From contig NC_087064.1 of assembly GCF_963678635.1 (NCBI RefSeq), positions 7,849,671 through 7,913,670 of the forward strand: 64,000 nt of DNA, read 5' to 3'. The notes below the pieces were generated by a model, which did not search any database, was not told the DNA's origin, and worked only from the letters and a program-made list of their open reading frames with translations. Shown piece by piece: positions 1 through 13,000 of this stretch (the stretch's first letter is position 1; every line of letters begins with the position of its first letter). A program made the translations under genes and the position numbers. The DNA is from Symsagittifera roscoffensis (taxonomy: Eukaryota; Xenacoelomorpha; Acoela; Convolutidae).

Positions 1-1684
1 AATATTCTCCGGATCTAAAAACTTATCCCCTACAATCCGTGACAAAAATCGATCTTTAAATAAGGTTTATTCAACGGCTTAGCATTATCGTAATAATGTA
101 CCAGGCAACAAATACCTCCCTTTTACAATTGGTATTTAAAAAAATCGAAATCAAACCTAACTTATCATTTTAGAGCGGGTCCGATTTTTAACCATCTTCA
201 AAGAACATTTTCTGTTCAAATCCCAGCTCATTTTAGAGTGGGTACGGCTATCGACAGAAACGAACTCATCTTTAGCGGAGCGACTGATTATTCTTACGAC
301 AAAACTGGTTTTTAATTAAACTCAAACACCTTTGAATTCAAGAAATTGGTGTCGAAATAACATATGTGATGATGATGATGATGATAACTGTAATTTTTTC
401 CTTCGAACTTGTCTTTTAACTTTGATAATTTTAAATGCTATAATTTAATTTCCTTCGAGGTCAAAATTTTCCCTCTAATTTTTTCTCCGAGCATCAATTT
501 GTTTTATTCAGATTAGAAACGACACTCTTGGGAGTTTACACATGAAAAAAAATTTTAGAAGAAAAACTGATTTACTTAACGTTTCTACTCAATTGTTTTC
601 TCGTCGCGCACGAAGACATTAATAAAAAAGAGAAATTTCTCTAATGATTGATGACAGCATTGGGGAGTAAAATGAAGTGCATAAATAATGCATAAGGTAT
701 TCTTGAAGAAAGAAAACAGTTTTATGTAGCCTTAATAGATGCAATGTCACCAACATACCATGCACACAAACACATCGGACTAATGTCACATGGTTGAACA
801 AATGTCAGGGGTGCAGTACTATTCTATACAGGCTGCTGGGAGAAATAAGCCAGATTGAGAACCAAAAATGAAAGATAAATCGACACAACTACAGTCATAC
901 TGCAAGTATTATTGATTTATCCCGCCACAGACACTATAGAGGAAAGTACACAAAAAAAATAAACAAAAAGCGATTAGATTATTTTCCAAATATTCCCAAA
1001 ATTTGTTTTCATACATCGCTATCTTTCATCATCATCAGCTCCCTTGATAGTAACATCAGACTGTGTCACCCCTGTTTGTTTATTTGTTTCTGGCTGGTCT
1101 ACCCCGATTCCTAATTTTTAATATCCCTTTTATGTCTCTTATACGGATAGAATTTTCTCAACTCCCATAATTCGAATAAGTCAAAACGAGTTTACGCGCT
1201 TAACCAACGGTAAACGAGCTCTGTAAATAACGAGGTTGGCTGATATAAAAAGAAAACCCTCCATTGAACAAATTCATTTAAAGGTGAGAATTTTTCTAGT
1301 TTTTTGTTAAAATGCTTCCAAATTTTTATACTTTTTGTTCCGAAAAAAAGACAGAATAATTGTGTTCGATGTGCTCTTTCAAAAAGTTTTCGAATTTTGC
1401 ATTAACTAAGATAATGATAGCCTGAGCTAAAAAAAATTTAACTTGATGCTTCATTTGTGATATGGCTTGTCACTAAAAAAAAAATTTTCCTTAAAATTGT
1501 AAATTTACCCAATGAAGGGTAATTCAAGCGCGCAAGTTTTTCAATTTTCTTTTAACGCGTAACGCAAGAGGCGAGTTAATCCGTCAATCAAAATATTGCG
1601 TAGTTTTTTATTCAATTTTCGACGCAAAAGGCGACGATAACTTTTTAGATAATATTTTTTTTTGCTAGTGGCAATTGAAATCCC
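1..1684. other. AT-rich intergenic sequence, no gene seen
   Basis: I see no supportable gene here. The only clear local feature is a short (GAT)n microsatellite at about 367-387. The rest is AT-rich sequence with short reading frames that lack splice-consistent extensions or recognisable motifs. Confidence 0.6.
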
Positions 1685-1685
1685 C

Positions 1686-2356
1686 ACACACATTTCGCCC
1701 TTCTTAAATCTAGTGGCACATTTCGCCCCTCACACATTTCCCCTTTGATTGTTTCACACATTTCTTTCTCGCACGTTTCGCCCTTACTTATTACACAGTT
1801 AATTAACGCCGCTTTCTTAATGTACATTTTAGGGGCGAAATGTGCCAATAATTTATGAGGGGCGAAACGTGTGAGGGGCGAAATGGTTCTAGGACGACAA
1901 GCCGACGGGACTTCAAGCCGAAGGGACTTCAGGCCAAAATTTAAACTTTTAAGCACCTCAAATCACTATTTTTTTATCTGTAAAACGTTGCTTCTCAAAA
2001 ATTTAGGCATGTTTAGTCCATAATAAGCGTTATTCATGACAATGCGCCACTTCTGATTGGTATCCGTTAATAGCATCAGCCGGTTTTTGAAATGCAAAAA
2101 TTATCAACATGAAAAATGCATTCAACCATATTTTACTTTTCAACTTTCCGAAACATCATTTGGAGGCTTAAATTTTTTGAAACTGCCAATAACTAGTAAA
2201 GAAAGATCATGAAATTCAGAAATTCTTCAAAAAAGTTTTCAAATTAATCATATTTCACGACTTTATAAGCAACTATTCGGCTTGAAGTCCCTAATTTTAC
2301 GATTCGGCTTGAAGTCCCGTCAGCTTGATGTCCAGCACCTTGGCGAAATGTGTGAA
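1686..2356. mobile_element. Foldback/MITE-like element with CACACATTTCGCC ends
   Basis: The left end begins with CACACATTTCGCC and the right end finishes with GGCGAAATGTGTG, an inverted pair. Further inside, the left side (about 1,890-1,945) has repeated GGGACTTCAAGCCGA-type blocks. The right side (about 2,280-2,335) has their inverted form, CGGCTTGAAGTCCC, twice. Several extra internal TTTCGCCC/GGGCGAAA copies occur at 1,690-1,885. This is the architecture of a non-autonomous DNA transposon with complex subterminal repeats. The reading frame at 1,645-1,956 is an artefact of these repeats. No convincing target-site duplication was found. Confidence 0.45.
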
Positions 2357-2634
2357 CACTAATTGAAATTGTATCATCTTATAATTTTTGCTTCAATTTT
2401 CAACACTTATTGCGCACGAAGACCTTGCAAAATACCCAAAAAATGACATTTCAAAAAAATCCTGCAGGCTCAAAAACCAAATCTTCCGGAATTCCACCTT
2501 GACCAATCAGCGGGCCCCTATTTAGAGCTAATCTATGACCTAAAATGGTCATAAAGATTGACGAAGTTTCCGATTTTCTCTTGAAACTCAAAGCTCTTCA
2601 CCTGGTTAAAAATATAGATCCACCCAGGGGCGGA

Positions 2635-2937
2635 TTTAGGGGGGTGGGCGTTGGTATTATATACTAATTTTGAGGGGGGAGCTCGCGCCAAAAAAAACCG
2701 CGATTTTTTGGTCAACATTTTCCAAAAAGTGCCTAAAAACGCCTTTTTGGGCCTGTTTTTCAAAATGTTGCCTGCGGCCCTGAAAATTTGACCAAAACAG
2801 GGAGGTCTTTTTAATGCTTTGGGAGAGCTCGGAATTTCACTTTGGTCGACCTAAAAAAAAGGTCGACAAAATTTTCGATAACTTTTTGAAAATCCGCCCC
2901 CTTGAGAAAATCGTAGATCCGCCCCTGGATCTGCCCT
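2635..2937. mobile_element. hAT-like non-autonomous element (MITE)
   Basis: Terminal inverted repeats are CAGGGGCGGAT at the left and ATCCGCCCCTG at the right, the form commonly seen in hAT-superfamily MITEs. The 8-bp flanks are GATCCACC and GATCTGCC, matching at 6 of 8 positions with two transitions, which fits an aged 8-bp hAT target-site duplication. The interior holds the inverted pair GGTCGACC at about 2,846-2,870. There is no transposase frame. Confidence 0.6.
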
Positions 2938-3422
2938 TGTGCGATCTGACACCCAGAAAAGCGCACACTTTACACTTTTTGGTAAAACATGATTAGCCGT
3001 TAAAGGTACTAAGTAATGTATGCTAATTTAATTCATTAATTCATCTTGCCTTCGGTTACCCAGTTTTTCAAACCTTTTATTTTAGCGTTTGTGAACTTTT
3101 ACTACAATTCAATTATTACACGAGCAGACGAGGGAAGATCGCATTGACCAATTAAAAGCTGCAGCTCGGACATGATGAAATGAAAGTGGACAAAAAACTT
3201 AATTTGTTGCTTTTAATTGCAATGATTACTTCTTGCTCGCAGCAGGACCCTCGAACTAACGACAGAGGTAACAGATCAATTTTTTTGAGCGGATTCTTTT
3301 TTTCGGAAGCGTTTGAAGAGCCCACTTTCTTGCTTTAGAAATAAAAATGAAAGTAGTTTAGTTTCACTTTAATGCAAAATTAAATCAACCAAAACTTTAG
3401 ATGAGCTCAACTCATGAACTTG

Positions 3423-3737
3423 CAGGGGCGGATCTAGGATTTTCACTAGGGGTGGGAGCGGTTTTTCAAACATTTTTTGAAAACTTTGTCGACTTGTTTT
3501 AGTCAACCAAATCTTAGGTCGACAAATTTTTTTGAAAAAACAGGTCAAGCAACGTTTTTTTGGTGCTCTGCTCTCCCCATCAAAATTAGTAATTATTGGC
3601 GCTTTTTTGAAAATTTTAAGAATTGGTTGGCCTAAAATGCATTTCATAAACTAATACCAAAGGGGCACCCTTTGGTTAGTTAGAAGGTCGAATCCCTAGG
3701 GGGGAGGGGCATCCGAATCCCCCTAAATCCGCCCCTG
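3423..3737. mobile_element. Second hAT-like MITE, related to the 2.6-kb copy
   Basis: It starts with CAGGGGCGGATCTAGG and ends with AATCCGCCCCTG, the same terminal repeats as the element at 2,635-2,937. The interior also shares the GTCGAC and TTTTTGAAAA blocks. The 8-bp flanks do not match, so the duplication is either lost or I have the ends slightly wrong. A further fragment with CGCCCCTAAATCC lies in ZRANB1 intron 5 near 11,488-11,510. Confidence 0.5.
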
Positions 3738-4020
3738 ATTATAATCGAGACCATGTCCCATATTACAAAAAAAATGATCGTGGTTATCGTCGTTGTTATC
3801 TGATAAAAAATTGTCGCTTAGATTTGGCTGATTCTGAAATCCAGCGCAGATTTGATCAGATGCCCTTCTCATACCAGCAGTTTGAAGAGTGCTTGAATGG
3901 CAATAACAACCAAAGTGAGTTTTCTGCTTTTTTGCACGTTGCACGTTTTGTTTGAGGATTAATAAATTTCAACGCCAATCAGAGGTAAAGTTTGTCACAA
4001 ATTGATACAAACTTTACAAA

Positions 4021-4392
4021 CTTTGGGTCATTTTGGTTATGCCCCCCCTTAAATGATGAAAAATGTAAATGAAAACTTTTATTACAAAATTGGGCTGATT
4101 TTACTCAGAAAAGCAGGAACTTATATCCCGAGCTCCAAATCACGCTGAAAAAATGCAAAATAAATAATAAAAAACTGCATTTTGGCATCCTTTTTAAGAA
4201 ATTTAAATAGCTTCTATTGGCAGAAAAAATTGGGAAGAAAGCTAGTTAGAGGCTGCATCAAATAGAAATGCTTCGTTTTGGCCAGTCTTATTTTAATATC
4301 TTGCATTTCCTAGTGATATCGATCCAATTTTGTTACAAGATTTTTCATTTTTCATCATTTAGGGGTTGGTATAACCAAAAATACCCCAAACT
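4021..4392. mobile_element. Short terminal-inverted-repeat element (~370 bp)
   Basis: About 60 bp at the left end (TTTGGGTCATTTTGGTTAT, then AAATGATGAAAAATG) recur as a reverse complement at 4,331-4,391 (CATTTTTCATCATTT, then ATAACCAAAAATACCCCAAA). The interior is non-coding. The superfamily is not identifiable because no transposase or clear target duplication is present. Confidence 0.5.
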
Positions 4393-5126
4393 TTTTGACT
4401 TGCATCGATTTGTGGAACCAATAAGTCTTCTTCTTCATTAACCATTAGCTTCTATAATAGGCAAATAAGATTTTATGCGAAGCTGGATTCAACCAAGTCT
4501 CATTTCTATTTCAGTTTCTGATATCTGCAGTCAAAGCAGAAAGCTACAGAAGCAGCTGATGTTCGAAGTGTACTCCCAAAATATGATGCTGGAAAATCAA
4601 AAAACTGACAATAGTTTATAAAAACTATGAACCAACCATTTAAAATACTTTTGCTTTGGGTTAAGAATGTATTTTGAAAATGTTTTGAAAATTTTGAACA
4701 TATTTTGAAAGTAATGTAAAAAATTTGCATCCCTTTCTTATAAAAAAAAATCTTCATTAGTGAATTGGTAATCGAGATTTATTTGTATCAACATTATACT
4801 TTATGACACGCGTTATAACATAACCACCTGCTAAATCCAAACCAGAACAAAAGAGTTTTCCGTAATACAAAAATAATCAATCCAGCACATTCAAAACGCT
4901 AAACTGCATTTCAAGCATTCCTTTTATTTAAATAATTTGCCTGTGACATCTTATGTACCCAATTTTTCAACTTAATCCCTTAAAATTTTCCCATAAAACG
5001 CAAGATAATAACGCAACAATTCTTTTTGACTGGGGAATAGTGTTACCGAAATCAATATTATAGTTCGATAACATAATTACGTTAACATAATTACGATAAC
5101 ATAATTAAGTTTTGGATTGAGGGGAA
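4393..5126. other. AT-rich spacer upstream of the 5.1-kb gene
   Basis: No gene recognised. Close to the next gene, at about 5,062-5,106, there is a short tandem array of a CATAATTACG(T/A)TAA-like unit, possibly part of its promoter region or merely low-complexity sequence. Confidence 0.4.
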
Positions 5127-6326
5127 ATGCCACGAACTGCTGATTGTGAAAAACGAGTAGCCGTCGTATGTTCCGAGCTCAATTCTAGTTCGGATGAGGC
5201 GGACGAACTGCAGCTGATGCAGAGTCTCAAGTTCGAGGAGGGATTCTGCCAGTGGCTCCCACCCGCCGCCTTCTTTCTGAGAAAACAGCAGCTGCTCAAC
5301 CAGCACGTGAGCGAAAGTGCCGCCAGTCACGTGCAGTTTGGTCACGCACAACCCATGTCAGCGACAAACTCGGGAGAAAGTCACGGTTATTAAACATTAT
5401 AGAGTATTTATTTAAAAAAATTTATGACGAAATTCGTTTTTGGACTTTTGTTTGGGCTTTTGTGCAAATAGAGGGAAAATACATTTTGAAAGTATGAATG
5501 TGGCGAGGCTATAATGGGTTACTACCTGAGCCCTTAGGATGATTATGTGAGATCTTCTCTTTGAACAAATCCGTGGGGTGGGGGGGGGGGGCTCTTTGAA
5601 AGTGAATAAGCGACGATCCCCGGAGCCTAGAAAAAATAAGCGAAAGAAATTGCATAGATCTCAAAGGAGTTTATAGCATATACTTTGGTGAAAATTGAAT
5701 AACTCAGACGTTGGTTCTATTTTTTTTCCGAGCAGAATGATGGCTGCGGTAATAAATTAGAGATGAAAAATAAATTTGTCTTTTTCTTTTTGACAGGCAC
5801 TGCTTTTCTGATGAAAAACAGACGCGAAACTCCCAAGCCTTACAAGTTTGCACACTTGCGAGACAACTCAAACTATATCAAACACTACAGAGAAGAGCAC
5901 AACTGCAGAACAGTCAAGTTGCACCGGAAAGACATCGAAATGTATAATCTACTGGCCAATGACATGAGTGCATTCTACGACCGACTGAGACGAAACAAAA
6001 ACGGAGGCGCCACAATCATAAACGGACAAATATACTTCCGACAAGACGAAATAGCAGCTGTGAGTAACATCAACAACAGCCAATCAGACGCGAACAAGAA
6101 CAGCGGGGGGTTGGAGGAGGCTGAGAATCGAACCGCTGCTGGTGGCGTGGCAGCATCGGTATCGCATTCGATTCACAAACCGTCTAGTTCGATTCCACTG
6201 CAGAGAACTCGTTCTATTCCGCATTATAAACCGAGAGGCTATTATCAGATGCCGTTTTTTAATATAACGGGAAAAGTGCTGAAAATGATGCCACGTGAGT
6301 TTGAAGACGAGCGATATGAAGACTAG
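5127..6326 (+). CDS. Two-exon gene, unknown family (262 aa as modelled)
   Basis: Exon 1 runs 5,127-5,385 and exon 2 runs 5,797-6,326. The acceptor is a good polypyrimidine-tract site (TTTTTGACAG). The donor is weak (G|GTTATT) but joins exactly in frame, giving GESHG-TAFLMKNRR at the junction and 789 nt in all. Exon 1 encodes an acidic N-terminus beginning MPRTADCEKRV. Exon 2 encodes a basic, tyrosine-rich block (KPYKFAHLRDNSNYIKHYRE) followed by a Ser/Asn-rich stretch. The block H-x4-H after an aromatic core loosely resembles the second half of a C2H2 finger without its cysteines, but I would not call it one. No function assigned. The exon-1 frame would otherwise stop 8 nt downstream of the donor. 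Confidence rests on codon-like composition and in-frame splicing only. Confidence 0.5.
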
Positions 6327-6469
6327 ATTGGTCTCACCAACGGAGGACAGCAATTATTCGCATTTGCCACGTCTCAGAAGAATATGTATTGGAAATAGTA
6401 CAATAGTTCAGTTTTTCTTTGAAAAGTTTTATTTTGGAGTCAAAAAGATCAGTTGAAGAAAATTATTAC

Positions 6470-7228
6470 AGTGCTGATTTAAATTAACCGGACAAAACGA
6501 ACATCATTTGAACCTTCAAACCCGTTTTTGCTAAATTTGGTTAAGATTAAACAAAAAGTGAAGAGAACAAAAGTTGCTTACAATTTCACCAGAATTAATA
6601 TGGAGCAATTTTTTCACCAAATTCTCAACCAAAATTTTACCCCAAAAATGGGTCTTTTCGGCTTTTTTATAATCAAGAATTACGCAGAAACTACCTAGTT
6701 AATAGATGAAACAATTATATCACAAGGAGCCTCTTACACATCCCAACAAAGTTCTAGACGGGTTGTATCTCTAAAAGTTTGCGCAAGTTAATTAAAATTT
6801 GTTTTTAAGCTAAGGTTATGGGTTTATATAGTAAAAATCTCATTTCATGACACAAGCAAAAATATTTTCTCTTTTACAGAACCTTAGCTTAAAAACAATT
6901 TTTAAACAGTTTGAGCAAGCTTTTGGAGATTCAATCCGTCTAGAATTTTGTTGGGATGTGTTAGAGGCTTCTGGTGATATAATTTTCATCTATTAACAAA
7001 GTAGTTTTAGCGTAATTCTTGATTATTTAAAAAAAGCCAAAATGACCCATTTTGGGATAAAATCTTGATTGAAAATTTTGGTGAAAAAATTGCACCATAT
7101 TAATTCTGGTGAAAATCTATGCAATTTTTGTTCTTCTCACTTTTTGTCTTATTTTAACCAACTTTGGGAAAAAAGTGTTTGAAATTTCAAATTTTGTTTG
7201 TTTTGTCCGGATAATTTAAATCAGCACT
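6470..7228. mobile_element. Foldback element with ~350-bp inverted arms
   Basis: The left arm (6,470 to about 6,822) begins AGTGCTGATTTAAATTA and CCGGACAAAAC. The right arm (about 6,881 to 7,228) is its reverse complement at roughly 80-85% identity by eye. A ~60-bp unpaired centre separates them. It encodes nothing. If transcribed, the RNA would form a hairpin of about 350 bp. It lies about 140 bp beyond the stop codon of the 5.1-kb gene, so read-through could include it. No clear target-site duplication. Confidence 0.7.
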
Positions 7229-10022
7229 AAGTTAACTTTCATAATTATTTCCATATCAGAGTATTCAACAGATAGTTGCCAATTATCAAACAGACAGTTG
7301 TCAAAAGTGAAACAAAAAATCAAAACTCAAGTTATTCTTTGAAAAAATTATGAACTTTTCTTGGCTTCTAAAACAGTTGGATTTAAATAAAGAGGATGTG
7401 AAGGGAACACAAAGTGACCACAGAGGGATTAAACTTCAAAATCTAAGCGGCCTGGCACCATAAGAAGGTTGAATTTTTTTAGTGTTAGTGAATGTACAAT
7501 TTGTAGGAAAAATTAAACAAACTTCCAAATGCAATGAAAGTTGCTTGGACTAGAAAAAATACCGATCTGGCAGCTAAGGTGACAAAACATGAGCAGCCAA
7601 ACGAAAGTTTGACAAATCAATTTTCATGCATATAAAAACACAAATTTCCGGCTGGATCTCGATCTAGCCGTTTTACCATTAGAACAATAAGGAAGTACAC
7701 TGAAAGTTAAAATGTTTTAAAAAGCAAGCTCAATTTGATACTGATTTGTAAGAAAACCTGTTACCCGAAAAAGAATACTTCTCGATAAGAGGACACTTGC
7801 TTTCGCAAGTATTAAAAAGCGCAAGTATTAAAAAACTTACCACTCTGTAAGTTTTGTTTTAAGGCCAATTCGAATTTTTCAGTTAATTTTCTATGTGTAG
7901 CCTCATTATTTCTTGTCCGTTAAAAAATACAGAAAAACTTTGCATCTAATATCTACTATAGTATTAAAAAAAAAGTTGTTCAAATCACGACTGAAAGGGC
8001 TTTAATATATATATCATAACCAATTCTGGAAATTGCTTTTACCTGATCTTGCGAGAAAAAAACTAAAACACACCCGAATACAAAGGTCCTCCACAATTTC
8101 GATGGTCGGAACAACAACAATAACCGTTCGCTGTGTAAATTGCACGAAAACATCGCTTAAGTGACGTTTAAGTTTAAGTATTGAAATAGTAGTGGTCATC
8201 CTCACATCGAATTCGTGCAAGCAAGTCTGAAAATCAAAAATGTTCAGACCTGTTTTTCTCGACAATTAATTCTTGTTCTTAGTAATCCGAATCATGGCTA
8301 AGAGTTCTTTAATATGATACCACATTTGACCACCTACCATATTTATTTGACATAGTCAGCATTAGCCATGCTGTGGACCTTATGCCATAGTTCTTTCCCA
8401 GTCTGCAAGTGGTCGGAACAAAAATGAAAAAAAAAAAACAGAATTATACTTAACCTGATTGGGCATAATTAAAATCAGCATTTAAAAATTTTCGTTTAGA
8501 ACGGGTATTTAAAATGCAGCTATGTTCAAAATATGTATTGATTGAGGAAAACACTAATTTGAAATACAGTTTCTGTTAGACTTAGTTTTTTACGCAAAAA
8601 AATAACTAATCGCAAGCGTGTGAACTGGATCAACAGGTAATTTTTTTAATCCTATAAAAAGTACTTACAGGCAAAATCACTTTTCACGAAAAAAAAACTG
8701 AAAATGAGATGTACAAGTGTCTTCACCACGTTCATTGAACTTTAATAACTGCCCTCTAAAACCTGATTCGTACCGTAACTCGCAGTAATTTCATTTCAAA
8801 TATCTTTTCTATGTTCCAAACTACATGACATTACTTGACGTAGCAGAAAAACTAATCAAAGAAGAGTTATTTTCATCTGCAGTTTCGAGTAAAATAGAAC
8901 AGTGAACAAATGAAACGCATTTATTTCTTATTGCACAAAGCTTAGTATTTGGAAATGTAATTAGAGTAGTGTATTATATTCTATAGTTAAAGTATATCTA
9001 GTCTAGAAACATCTGTCTACTAACTGCTAATTTATCAATAAGTATTGTCAAGGAGGAGAGTATTTTGCTAAACCTCGGGGCTTTTCCGAGGAGTATATAG
9101 ATATAGTGATGAGATATGCAATGCAGTGCCTAATAAAATCATGATGGCGCAATTAATCCGGGATACATCGTATAAACTTCATCCAATTTATCATCGCCAC
9201 GGTAGAACATCAAAAAGCCATGAAAAACAATCTGCATATTAATGTTGAAGAAATGCAAAATCAACAGTGAACGCATGAACATCTAGGTAACAGAATATTT
9301 GAACATTAGTCAAATTTTAATTTTGTCACGTAAATTCTGTTCACATATCACAACTATTAACTTAACTCTCAGTCAGTACACGTAATACACATTGATAATC
9401 ATTTGTATCAAATGCACTTATAACCTTTCTACGTAAATATGGTCATAGTTTTGTCATTTCGTCAAAATACCTATAATATCACAACTCGGCAAAAATAGGC
9501 GGATGTATTACTCTTTAAAAGAATCCTGACCTTGGGGCTAAATTAAGTAAGCATTGTTCATGTACATGACTTTGTTCACTGTTGATGATGTGAATAAGTT
9601 ACGGTTATTATGTGAACTTTGACTACTAGTATCCTGAATAAATATTTACTCAAAATGACATAAATTTAGAGACTAGTATCTACGGGCACCACTTCTAACC
9701 ATTTCCTTTATACAACTAAAAAATTCACAGAATGAAATCGCATTGACAACTCTGATCTGACGAGAAGTTTTGTATCAAACAAAAATATCAGAATATCGAA
9801 GAAAAATGAAAAACTCATTATTTCGCATAATTTTGGTGAAATTTGAAATTTCGTGAGTGAGAAGTGAATGCTTTTGAACAAAAATTAGGCAAAGTTTTTT
9901 CGGGAGTTTACACTATAAAGTACTAATATTGAAGCTCTGAGGAGCTTTGAGTTTGGGTGATTTAGTTTTGACTAGTCTTTCTGACGTAAACGGGATGTCA
10001 ATTGACCGCGGGTAGTAGGAAA
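7229..10022. other. Intergenic sequence with one dispersed repeat
   Basis: No gene supported. About 7,980-8,115 is an inverted, diverged copy of sequence at 15,590-15,750 (shared AAAGCYCTTTCAGTCGTG and GTTCCGACCAT blocks). The last few hundred bases should contain the 3' UTR of the minus-strand ZRANB1 gene, whose stop codon is at 10,023. I could not place its polyadenylation signal with confidence. Confidence 0.45.
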
Positions 10023-13000
10023 TCACTGAATGGTGGTTGTTAGAAGTGCTCGGCTGCGTCTGTTGTCGTCGATGAGTTCGTCGCCACTCTCGTCTTCCGA
10101 CTGGTTCATCGTACTCGCCAGCACCCTGTACCTGTCCAGCCACAAATTATTCATCGTTTGTACTAAGGGGTGGGTGGTTGAAGGAGGGGCGGGGTGTGCG
10201 AGGGGGGGAGTGCAAGAAGTATGAGTAGGAGGGTTGGTTGCTGCACCTCCTCCTCCTCCTACTCCGCCGCCAATTCCCCCGTTTGAGCAGTTAGCCAGAA
10301 AGCGTGCCACCAGAATCCCTCCAGGGGTGACTATGCAGTCCAGCATCTGGTTCAACAGAATGTCTTCCTGGCCAGCCTGCAAAAAAAACACACAACACAT
10401 TTTCAGAAATGAATTGGATTGAGTTTTCAATTTTGCGCGTCAGAACCAATCGCAGATCATTGCAAAAAATTAGAAAGCAATTGAACGCTTTTTATGTTTT
10501 CAATATCTTGATAACATAAGCAACAGAAAGTAGCACAACAGAGTCAATGACTGAACAAAACCGAAAAAAATATAGATTAAGTTTTTTTAAAACTTTCAAA
10601 CTTTTGAAGAAAAAATTTATCTCTTATGATAGACAGTTTTTTCATAAAACCAACCTAAGTCTAGAAAGCTGAGTCAACAACCAGTATGAGTTTGAATTGA
10701 ACATGAATAGGAATCATAAGTCAAACCGCGATACTTCATTCATTGAAGTTAATGAACATAGCTAACAGGCAGTTGGAAAAGAGTCAAGGAACGCAAGTAA
10801 AACATTACTCACAATTTCAAAACAAAAAATATATGACTTTAAAAATCTTTGAATTTTAAGAGAATGTATGATTGACACTTTTTAGATAAAATTAACTCAA
10901 TTTGAGAAATTAATTCAATTTTTGCATTTTCAAAACTAGAAGTTGATCACGTTTTTCGTGACCTTTTAACTTTTGCTGTTCGATAGTGGAGTTTGCCTTC
11001 CTTTTAACAAAGGAAATGCACTGAACTTAAAAAAAATCACAAGTTAAACCGCGAAAAATCAAATTTGAGCGTGAATAAACTAAGACTACCTGAACAAAAA
11101 ATCATCAAGTCGTTTAAACGAGTCTTCACTATATTCATCGACTCTTAAAATGATGACTAGCTCACTGATTCAATTGAAAAACGTGAGCGAATAGAAGATA
11201 ATGCTTACCTCTGAGTTGAGGAGGAAGTGTACTGGCAACTGAGCGAAGTCCGAGTCCACCAGGGGCAGGTAGTAGTTCGGACTCTCGAACTTCTGCGGCG
11301 GCTGTGCCGGGTGCGGATGAGAGTGGGGATGGGAAGGGGTGCCATTCGCACAGCGATGTTGAGGGGAATTTGAGTCATTGGTGATCGTGCCACTGCTTCC
11401 ACACACTGAAACGCAAAAACCTCTGAAAAATGTGGGTAATCATCGTTCTTTGTTACTCAAAATTCCCAATATTTGTTTCTTTTGGCGGACGCCCCTAAAT
11501 CCACCCCCTGGTTTGACGCTTTTTTGATCAAATTAACCCAACTTGAGAAAATTGGATCAATAGGTAAAATTTTTATTTCAATGGGTAATCTAATGACTAA
11601 TTTTCATTTCCGAAATTAGAAGTCGATCTCGTTTTTCGTGACCTTAACACTTTTGCATTTGGATACTGGAGTTTGCTTGAAGCAATTTTAAGACTTTTTC
11701 TGGAAAAAAAATCCCCAAGAACTATATTAGAGTACTCAAAACGTTCATTACTCTAATCAGAGACTTAGCTGATCACTACTTGTAAAATTGGACCATAAGA
11801 CGACCACAACTCACGACAAGCAAACAGTTGATCGCACCTTCTCTTACATTATTGAAAAGCTTAAAAACTTTTATACAGCTCTAATGATGACTAAGAAGGC
11901 TTTGATTATAACACTCGACCTCTTCGAACGTTTTTTTTTGTGATAGAAGATTTTTATGTGAAAAAAACTAACTCCAACCAACTTTGATACTCGGACAAAA
12001 CTTTTCTTTTTTTTCTCAGGTATTCTGAAATTTTGTAGCACTTGGGAATGTATGAGAACATAAGAGTCAAGAACAAAGCAGCAACAGCTTTTTTGACGTT
12101 CAAGTTTCATTAAGACCATTTATCCACGGGGGAAAGGACCAACACAAGAGCTGTACAGCTCGTCACGGCGAGCCGCTGTTGTGCCCGTTTTAAAAACTAC
12201 ATGCAATTTTTTTGGCTATTTTTCTAGGCTGGGTAATGTTGCTTCGCCCTCAAGCAACCAGCACGGATTATGGTGGGCCTCGAACATCCGACCTTTCGAT
12301 TGAGAGGCGGAGACGTAACCACTTTACCACCGCTACCCGTTTCTAGTTTTTAAATTTAGTATTACCGTGGCACTGGGCATCATTTGAACTTTCTAAGGTG
12401 ACGAGGGCAGAGAAATGTCCAGGTGTGTAGCTGAGACAGATGGGATTGCGATTGCAGAACGAAGGCTCCCACAGTAGCGGCAAATATACACCCTCGAACC
12501 TGATAAAATTTAACTCCAATTGTACTTCAGTATCATTTTCTACTCATATCTTCGGAGATACTAAGAAATCGGTCTACAAGCACAACAGACCGACCAATGA
12601 TTAACGCTTATATACTATTTAGCTCAGACCATTGCAGCTCCTACAAACAAATGCTAAAACTTCTTTGAAAGAACGAAAGCATTGAAATGGTACAGATCAT
12701 TTTTCTTTTCAGTCAACTGGCGGATGTTATTAGGAAGGAGCGAACTCACTTGGCGGGGGATATCTCCTCGCCTCGGAATGACTTGACCATCTTCACTCCA
12801 TACACGATGATGGGTCTTCTCAGAATGTGAGCGAGCACGAATATGTGCAGCTGCTCCAGAGGTTGTCCCGGCTGTGCGGCTATCCGAACCAGAGTGTGCC
12901 ACTCCTCTTCCAGCTGTTTGGCGTCTAGAGAGAAGCCAGCATCTGCTGCATTGCGCATCTCTTGCTCTCGCCATCTCTGATACAGGGACCTAGAATCATT

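Noticed and set aside
1645..1956. 103-codon minus-strand ORF
   Set aside because: Its sequence is made of inverted TTTCGCCC and GACTTCAAGCC repeats of a MITE-like element.
12270..12342. Functional tRNA gene
   Set aside because: A and B boxes are visible, but the acceptor and anticodon arms are not clean and it continues into a SINE body.
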